The notes beneath the pieces are model-generated. The model was not told the DNA's origin, made no database searches, and worked only from the letters and a program-made list of their open reading frames with translations. Of a stretch of DNA of 5,198 bases, positions 1-4,152 are shown one piece after another. Source of the stretch: Dehalococcoidales bacterium (GTDB lineage: Bacteria > Chloroflexota > Dehalococcoidia > Dehalococcoidales > UBA2162); contig CP070800.1 in assembly GCA_020343555.1 (NCBI GenBank), positions 845,889-851,086 of the forward strand, read 5' to 3'. Both the position numbers and the translations under genes were made by a program. The stretch's first letter is position 1; every line of letters begins with the position of its first letter.

Positions 1-172
1 GTACGATCTTGAGAACCACTGGCGAATTTACTTGCAGCCAGCACCTCGGTTCACCGTCTATCAACCATGGCTGAAAGGCATTTCTGGTGAAAATTTGCAC
101 GCTGACTTCCTTAGGGTTTTCGTGCTTCACTGGTGGGTAGACCAGGATATGAAGGAAGCTATGGGAGAATAA
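1..172 (+). CDS. ABC transporter substrate-binding protein, family 5 (C-terminal fragment)
   Basis: Only the last 56 codons are present; the first complete codon begins at base 2, and the frame runs open from the window edge to a TAA at 170-172. The peptide contains YQPWLKGISGE, followed by an aromatic stretch (VLHWWVDQDMKEAMGE) at the C-terminus. An aromatic-QPWLKGY-type motif near the end, then a short charged tail, is characteristic of family 5 (peptide/nickel/oligopeptide) extracellular solute-binding proteins, which capture substrates outside the membrane for an ABC importer. The signal peptide and ligand-binding lobes lie outside the window, so the substrate cannot be named. The gene is probably not part of the iron-sulfur cluster that follows: 105 bp containing a strong palindrome separate it from the next gene. 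The family call rests on this short tail alone. Confidence 0.6.
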   Translation, partial: YDLENHWRIYLQPAPRFTVYQPWLKGISGENLHADFLRVFVLHWWVDQDMKEAMGE

Positions 173-189
173 TCCCCCACATCTGGTAT

Positions 190-216
190 TTGAAACAATA
201 GAGGACTACATATTAG
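190..216 (+). promoter_or_regulatory. Possible weak sigma70-type promoter before the cupin gene
   Basis: TTGAAA (190-195) matches five of six -35 consensus bases. TATTAG (211-216) matches four of six -10 bases, with a short 15-bp spacer. A start site here would fall within the palindrome at 220-245, which would suit operator control of the cupin and downstream genes. The spacer is below the usual 16-18 bp and the -10 is poor, so this is only a candidate. Confidence 0.2.
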
Positions 217-219
217 AAA

Positions 220-245
220 GTGGGAGATGCTTAAGCATCTCCCAC
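220..245. repeat. Perfect 26-bp palindrome, candidate terminator hairpin or operator
   Basis: An 11-base arm GTGGGAGATGC (220-230) is followed by TTAA (231-234) and the exact reverse complement of the arm (235-245). As RNA this gives an 11-bp stem with a 4-nt loop, placed 48 bp after the substrate-binding protein stop and 33 bp before the cupin start. The location suits a transcription terminator for the upstream gene. However, no T-run follows (AACCTCAGACCC), so it is not a canonical intrinsic terminator. Because TTAA is itself self-complementary, the whole element is a perfect DNA palindrome and could equally be an operator for a dimeric regulator. Confidence 0.55.
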
Positions 246-277
246 AACCTCAGACCCAACAAACGAGATCGTAAATT

Positions 278-781
278 ATGGCTGAAACAAAATATGGTAA
301 GTATATTTACAAGTATGACTCCGAATTTCAACACCCTCTTGGCCCAATGTTAGCCCGTATGGACAATAACACATTCCAGGGATGTCAATTCTATATGGTG
401 CACTGGATAATGCCGGGAACAGATACTCATTTTGAAGATAGACCTTATGCAGGCCACCCACCACATATACATAGGGATGCTGAATTATTATTCCACATTG
501 GCACAGATCCGGATAATCCAATGGATCTTGGTGGGGATGCGATCCTATATTTAGGACCGGAACTTGAGAAACATGTGATTAGCGAGACATGTGTAGTATG
601 GATTCCGCCTAATTTCATTCACGCACCCTGGAGACCAATAAATACAAAAAGACCATGGATATTTATTGAAGTGAATCAGGGTCCGCTTCATACCGAAAAA
701 TCTTTCAGGCAGTTATTACCTAAAGAAGAACGAGAAAGAACGGACTGGGCAAACCGATGGAAGGACGAAGGTTACGATTAG
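278..781 (+). CDS. Single-domain cupin protein, putative metal-binding
   Basis: A 167-residue soluble protein with a recognisable cupin fold signature. Motif 1 is around residues 59-75 (G59, H63-x-H65-x3-E69-x5-G75), and a motif 2-like segment is at about 109-122 (IPPNFIHAPWRPIN, with H115). H63, H65, E69 and H115 are the expected ligands for one Fe, Mn, Ni or Zn ion. There is no signal peptide or membrane segment, so it is probably cytoplasmic. The ATG at 278 starts the only long frame; the upstream GAG is a weak ribosome site. It ends 38 bp before the ferredoxin gene and is probably cotranscribed with it. Cupins range from dioxygenases and isomerases to sugar- or metal-binding proteins, so the reaction cannot be assigned. 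Next to ferredoxin-type genes a redox or metal role is plausible, but that is inference. Confidence 0.8.
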   Translation: MAETKYGKYIYKYDSEFQHPLGPMLARMDNNTFQGCQFYMVHWIMPGTDTHFEDRPYAGHPPHIHRDAELLFHIGTDPDNPMDLGGDAILYLGPELEKHVISETCVVWIPPNFIHAPWRPINTKRPWIFIEVNQGPLHTEKSFRQLLPKEERERTDWANRWKDEGYD

Positions 782-807
782 TTGTATGTAATGCCGATTA
801 ATATGCC

Positions 808-814
808 AAGGAGG
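808..814 (+). promoter_or_regulatory. Ribosome binding site of the ferredoxin gene
   Basis: AAGGAGG is a full Shine-Dalgarno match, 5 nt before the ATG at 820. It is much stronger than the site of the preceding cupin gene, suggesting that the small ferredoxin is translated at a higher rate from the shared message. Confidence 0.8.
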
Positions 815-819
815 TCATT

Positions 820-1056
820 ATGGCGTATACAATAAATGAAGAAAAGTGTTTAAAATGTGGTATATGTGTAAAAGGGTGTCCTGAAGGAGCGATAATTGTT
901 GTTGATCAGGTTACGGAACCAGATGGATTATTGCTTTATACGACGAGAATTGACGAGACGAAATGCACGGATTGTGGAGTCTGTGTTTCTGAAGAATGGT
1001 GGTGCCCTGCTCAAGCGATAACGAACGCGGATACAACAGAGAAAGTTAATGTATAG
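820..1056 (+). CDS. Small 2[4Fe-4S] ferredoxin
   Basis: A 78-residue low-potential electron carrier. The first cluster motif is C10-x2-C13-x2-C16-x3-C20-P. The second is C49-x2-C52-x2-C55-x6-C62-P, three residues longer than usual between its third and fourth cysteines because of an EEWW insert. As in bacterial ferredoxins, each motif's first three cysteines and the other motif's last cysteine are expected to bind one cluster. The linker between motifs is long (28 residues between C20 and C49) compared with clostridial ferredoxins, which are usually about 55 residues in total. The start is supported by AAGGAGG 5 nt upstream. It lies between the cupin gene and protein A, and might pass electrons to or from protein A or an unseen oxidoreductase. 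It could also be a free-standing delta-type subunit of such an enzyme; no partner subunit is present. Confidence 0.9.
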   Translation: MAYTINEEKCLKCGICVKGCPEGAIIVVDQVTEPDGLLLYTTRIDETKCTDCGVCVSEEWWCPAQAITNADTTEKVNV

Positions 1057-1088
1057 TCAATAATGTCGAAAACATCAAGTAATGCAGG

Positions 1089-1114
1089 TTTCGTTACGCT
1101 CATAAAAGTATAAT
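1089..1114 (+). promoter_or_regulatory. Possible promoter upstream of protein A
   Basis: The 128-bp gap between the ferredoxin and protein A contains a perfect -10 consensus, TATAAT, at 1109-1114. No convincing -35 box is present at 16-18 bp: TTTCGT (1089-1094) is too close and AGGTTT (1086-1091) is a poor match. If used, it would start a separate transcript about 65 nt before the protein A start codon, giving A, hypA and B their own promoter. In AT-rich intergenic DNA a lone TATAAT can occur by chance. Confidence 0.3.
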
Positions 1115-1172
1115 AATTGGCAATAATCGCAGGCATGTCCAAAGGTTATGTGAATTGGAAAGACCGAAATTG

Positions 1173-1178
1173 AAGGGG
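1173..1178 (+). promoter_or_regulatory. Ribosome binding site that fixes the start of protein A
   Basis: AAGGGG lies 6 nt before the ATG at 1185. The same frame is open from a TTG at 1155, but that start has no good Shine-Dalgarno site. It would also add ten residues absent from the paralogue B, whose N-terminus (MAENDIY) matches MSENDIY exactly in position. Confidence 0.75.
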
Positions 1179-1184
1179 TTTATT

Positions 1185-2312
1185 ATGTCGGAAAATGATA
1201 TATATGAGAAGATAACAGAAATATTCGAATACCCGGGATCGCAGAATCTTATCAAGTATTTGAAGATACTCTTCAAACCCGAAGAGGGAGAACTCTTGCT
1301 TGAATTCCTCGAACCTTCTACCTGCGAACAGGTAGCCAAACGACTGAATATGGACGAGAAAGTCCTAGCCGAAAAACTTGCTGATTTCAAACGCAGGAGG
1401 CTGCTGTTCAACAAATACGATGAATACCTGTTCCACATGGCAATGCATGGATTTTTTGCCCGTATTGCTAAAGCTAAAAAGGAAGACATTCCCGAAGGAT
1501 TCTGGAAGGCCTGGGATGATTTCATGCCTGAAGTAGAAGAGAAGATGATAACCCGCAGTATTAGAGTGGCTCAGGAAGTACCCGTGGGTGGAGTAATGAG
1601 TAGGATAGTCCCCGCCCGGCTAGCTATCGACTCCAATCCCAATATCAAACCTGAGGACATTCTACCGGAAGAAGATATACATGCAATGATACGAAAGAAA
1701 GGCAGCCAGGAGGTTATCGCCGTAAGTGATTGCGACTGCCGTGTAAGAGCACAAAGGTGCGATAGACCGGTGTACAATTGCTTTGAGTTTGGCAAATATG
1801 CGGAATTCAACCTCAACCAGTCATCCAGCCTGAAAGTGATATCCATAGAAGAAGCCATAGCTATCTCGGACGAAGCTGAGAGAGGGGGGCTTCTCAAGAG
1901 TGGTGGAATAAGGATGGAGAACGGGGGAGTACTCTGTCATTGTTGCGACTGCTGCTGTAATGTGATGGGAGCAACAATACGGCATGGTGTTGCCCACCAG
2001 TTACGAAATCCGAGTCGCTACCGGGCCAGAGTAGAAAGTGAGTCCTGCGTTGGTTGTCAGGAGTGCGTTGAGCGTTGTTTCTTCGATGCTATCGAGATGA
2101 AGAAGGTTCCTGAATCTAAAAAACTGAAGGCATTTGTCGACGAAGCAAAGTGCATGGGATGCGGACTCTGCGTTCTTGGGTGTGAATCGAAGGCGATGAT
2201 CTTCGACCTTGTGAAGCCGCCCGAGTATCTTCTAGATGAACATGAGCAAAGGATGTCTGTTTTTAGTGATGAGGCAGCACCTGTATGGCGGAACTTCACT
2301 TCTGCACCCTAG
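1185..2312 (+). CDS. Winged-helix/Cys-cluster 2[4Fe-4S] protein, paralogue A
   Basis: A 375-residue cytoplasmic iron-sulfur protein of unknown function. Residues about 20-85 look like a winged helix: a helical PEEGELLLEFL segment, a second part TCEQVAKRLNMDEKVLAEKL with helix-turn-helix spacing, then RRRLLF...YLF as the wing. The central domain has C183-x-C185-R-x5-C192-x6-C199 and a cysteine run at 251-258 (CxCCxCCC). The C-terminal ferredoxin part has C288-x2-C291-x2-C294-x3-C298 and C323-x2-C326-x2-C329-x3-C333, so two [4Fe-4S] clusters are expected. The first motif ends in CF instead of the usual CP. The central cysteines may bind one or two further clusters. The conserved linker KVPESKKLKA recurs almost unchanged in B. 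The protein could be an electron carrier, a redox-sensing regulator or an assembly factor. hypA follows after 50 bp. The architecture is clear, but the role is not known. Confidence 0.88.
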   Translation: MSENDIYEKITEIFEYPGSQNLIKYLKILFKPEEGELLLEFLEPSTCEQVAKRLNMDEKVLAEKLADFKRRRLLFNKYDEYLFHMAMHGFFARIAKAKKEDIPEGFWKAWDDFMPEVEEKMITRSIRVAQEVPVGGVMSRIVPARLAIDSNPNIKPEDILPEEDIHAMIRKKGSQEVIAVSDCDCRVRAQRCDRPVYNCFEFGKYAEFNLNQSSSLKVISIEEAIAISDEAERGGLLKSGGIRMENGGVLCHCCDCCCNVMGATIRHGVAHQLRNPSRYRARVESESCVGCQECVERCFFDAIEMKKVPESKKLKAFVDEAKCMGCGLCVLGCESKAMIFDLVKPPEYLLDEHEQRMSVFSDEAAPVWRNFTSAP

Positions 2313-2362
2313 AGGTTCTGGAAAAATCCTTTGATACGAACAGCTAGATCTAATTTAAAATC

Positions 2363-2704
2363 ATGCATGAGCAGAACATATGCGAGTCCATGTTAGCCCT
2401 GGCAATTAAGCATGCCGAACAAGCGAATGCTGCCAGGATTCTCAGGATATATCTTGTCGTTGGTGAATACTCCGGTGTGGTAGATGAGTCTGTTCAATTC
2501 TATTTCAGTTTACTCAGCAAAGGTACGATCGCCGAAGGTGCCGATATCGACTTCTCGCATATACCGGCAAAGCTACGCTGCTGCAACTGTGATTCGGTTT
2601 TTACTCCCGAACAACTCAACCTTCACCGTCCCAACTGTAACGAACATCAGTTAGAGATTGCCTCGGGAAAGGAGATGTACATTGAAAGCCTGGAGGTGGA
2701 ATAG
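2363..2704 (+). CDS. hypA: HypA-type nickel metallochaperone
   Basis: At 113 residues this is the usual HypA length. In known HypA proteins the N-terminal MHE supplies the nickel site (His2), and a zinc site made of two CxxC pairs gives structure; together with HypB they insert nickel into [NiFe] hydrogenase. Here MHEQNI opens the protein, which fixes the ATG start despite the lack of a clear Shine-Dalgarno site. The family core is recognisable (RIYLVVGEYSGV, DESVQFYFSLLSKGT), as is the end (SGKEMYIESLEVE). The first zinc pair is C73/C76, with an extra C74. The second reads C92-x2-H95, so histidine replaces the usual fourth cysteine. No hypB, other hyp genes or hydrogenase genes are present. 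The gene sits between paralogues A (50 bp) and B (99 bp), so the nickel client may be something other than a hydrogenase. Confidence 0.92.
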   Translation: MHEQNICESMLALAIKHAEQANAARILRIYLVVGEYSGVVDESVQFYFSLLSKGTIAEGADIDFSHIPAKLRCCNCDSVFTPEQLNLHRPNCNEHQLEIASGKEMYIESLEVE

Positions 2705-2790
2705 CCAGCTATATTAGCCGAAAATAACATAGCGTGGAATATTTTATCGTCGATTCCCGCTAAAATAACGACTAGAGAAGACATGAAAAA

Positions 2791-2797
2791 AAGGAGG
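2791..2797 (+). promoter_or_regulatory. Ribosome binding site that fixes the start of protein B
   Basis: AAGGAGG, preceded by more adenines, ends 6 nt before the ATG at 2804. An earlier in-frame ATG at 2783 would place this site inside the coding sequence and add MKKRRII, which is really the translation of the Shine-Dalgarno region. Starting at 2804 gives MAENDIY, matching paralogue A. Confidence 0.85.
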
Positions 2798-2803
2798 ATT
2801 ATT

Positions 2804-3931
2804 ATGGCGGAAAATGATATATATACCGAACTGGCTGAGAAACTCGGTGCACCAACATCGGAGCGTTTCCTCGCCATCCTGCATGAGATGTTTACCCCGG
2901 AAGAGGCAAGCGTATGTCTGGAATTGATCATTCCCGGCACCGTTGAGGATCTTAAGACCGCTCTTGGCTATGACGAAGCTATCCTGATTATAATACTTGA
3001 TAACCTTGTCGACCGTGGCGTACTTACCCGTGGGGAAACACTGTTCGCTTTCCATTCCAGACTGCTGGGTTTCCACCATGATCTCGCTGACACTGGTGTC
3101 CACACCGGTCCGAATGCACTTCCCCAGAAGGTAAAGGACCTGTGGGCAGACTTCTTCTATAATGAATGGTCTGACATCTGGGTCAAATCTGCCAGTGACA
3201 GGAAAGCTGCTGGAGGGCAAGGTATTATGCTGACACCTGCCATCGGCGCTATCGAGATCAGCAATATCTCCGACGATGACCTTGTTCCCCAGGAAAACTG
3301 GAAGATGCAGATAAAGCTTGCCAAGAGAAGGATCATCGCTCCGTGTGGCTGCCGGGTGCTCTGGGGTAAGTGCGATCACCCTCTGATGACCTGTTTTGCA
3401 GTGTTCGATAACTCCCGCGGTACGTATTACCTAGATAAGCCGGGACGATTACTCAAGGAATATACCGAGGAAGAAACTCTCGAAATTGTCCGTCAGAATG
3501 AAGAAGCCGGTCTTATCCACTGGGGTGTCTGCTACTGCTGCGCCGATGCCTGTGAAATGCTCCATTCGTACACCAAGCATGACAGACTCGACCTCGTAGA
3601 ACCCAATCGTTTCCAGGCATCGGTGGATGAAGAGACCTGCGTCGGCTGCCAGGACTGTGTCGAGAAATGCCCATTCAACGCGGTGGATATGGTGAAGGTT
3701 CCCGGTTCCAAGAAACTCAAGGCATCTATTATCGCTGAGAATTGCAAGGGGTGCGGAGTCTGTGTTGTAGGCTGTAAAAGCAAAGCGTTACAACTCGAAA
3801 TAGTCAAGCCGAAGGAATACATGAAGACCCGTGAATTCAGGTTCCCGACTCCGGAACCGAGTAAGTCGGGCCGACGTATTCCGGTTAACGCTCCGATTGG
3901 ACCTTACGGCGGATTCTACGAGCTTGGATAA
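2804..3931 (+). CDS. Winged-helix/Cys-cluster 2[4Fe-4S] protein, paralogue B
   Basis: A 375-residue protein, the same length as A and colinear with it. Residues about 15-85 form the winged-helix-like part (FTPEEASVCLEL, then TVEDLKTALGYDEAILIIILDNLVDRGVL and a strand pair). The central motif C181-x-C183-R-x5-C190-x6-C197 has exactly the spacing of A and C. The second cysteine block is thinner: C243, C245, C246 and C250 (CYCCADAC), lacking two cysteines found in A and C. The ferredoxin motifs are C279-x2-C282-x2-C285-x3-C289-P and C314-x2-C317-x2-C320-x3-C324, joined by KVPGSKKLKA. The last 40 or so residues form a basic, proline- and glycine-rich tail ending in FYELG, with no counterpart in C. 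It lies 99 bp after hypA, downstream of a strong ribosome site, and is probably cotranscribed. The function is unknown; electron transfer or redox sensing is inferred from the cysteine motifs. Confidence 0.88.
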   Translation: MAENDIYTELAEKLGAPTSERFLAILHEMFTPEEASVCLELIIPGTVEDLKTALGYDEAILIIILDNLVDRGVLTRGETLFAFHSRLLGFHHDLADTGVHTGPNALPQKVKDLWADFFYNEWSDIWVKSASDRKAAGGQGIMLTPAIGAIEISNISDDDLVPQENWKMQIKLAKRRIIAPCGCRVLWGKCDHPLMTCFAVFDNSRGTYYLDKPGRLLKEYTEEETLEIVRQNEEAGLIHWGVCYCCADACEMLHSYTKHDRLDLVEPNRFQASVDEETCVGCQDCVEKCPFNAVDMVKVPGSKKLKASIIAENCKGCGVCVVGCKSKALQLEIVKPKEYMKTREFRFPTPEPSKSGRRIPVNAPIGPYGGFYELG

Positions 3932-3998
3932 GCTTTTAATACTTAAAGATTGGATAAGGAATTTCAAACCGACAAAATTGAACAATACCCAAATATTT

Positions 3999-4015
3999 TC
4001 TAAGTAGCACTTAGA
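3999..4015. repeat. Small inverted repeat in the convergent gap, possible weak terminator
   Basis: TCTAAGT (3999-4005), a 3-nt loop and ACTTAGA (4009-4015) form a 7-bp stem. It lies 67 bp after the stop of protein B, between two convergent genes where terminators are expected. A T6 run begins only at 4029, 13 nt beyond the stem, so the classic stem plus T-run arrangement is not met. The stem is AT-rich and would be weak. Confidence 0.25.
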
Positions 4016-4132
4016 CTAAAAGGAGGTGTTTTTTCAGTTTGGAATTTGTATGCCGGTAACAATAAGGCAGAATGTTAGGTAACAATCGTTTGAACTGGGA
4101 CCTCTAAAGGTGTAAGAAACTTCGACAGTGAT

Positions 4133-4152
4133 TGATCACAGAATACTGATCA
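4133..4152. repeat. Paired TGATCA palindromes at the 3' end of paralogue C
   Basis: TGATCA occurs at 4133-4138 and again at 4147-4152, separated by 8 nt; the second copy overlaps the TGA stop codon of the minus-strand gene. Each copy is self-complementary, so together they could form a 6-bp stem with an 8-nt loop. No T-run follows on the minus strand, so a terminator role is doubtful. Confidence 0.2.

Noticed and set aside
1155..1184. TTG start at 1155 for protein A, giving 385 residues
   Set aside because: The additional ten residues have no counterpart in paralogue B, and AAGGGG is correctly spaced for the ATG at 1185.
1100..1897. Minus-strand open frames of 141 and 108 codons opposite protein A
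   Set aside because: They are low-complexity, Ser/Leu-rich translations of the antisense strand of a well-supported gene, with no ribosome sites or conserved features.
1935..1958. HdrB-type CCG domain for the CxCCxCCC run
   Set aside because: CCG domains need a CCx(30-40)Cxx[CG]-type spacing that is absent; the clustered CxCCxCCC pattern is different.
2743..2772. ATTTTA/TAAAAT inverted repeat between hypA and B as a terminator
   Set aside because: The stem is only six A/T pairs around a long loop, with no T-run after it, and the next gene is probably cotranscribed.
2783..2803. ATG at 2783 as the start of protein B
   Set aside because: It would translate the AAGGAGG ribosome site into MKKRRII; the ATG at 2804 is properly spaced and matches paralogue A.
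2744..3379. A 211-codon open frame on the minus strand opposite protein B
   Set aside because: It lies antisense to a clear 4Fe-4S gene, has no recognisable motif or sensible composition, and overlaps the strong ribosome site of B. It is a shadow of the real coding strand.
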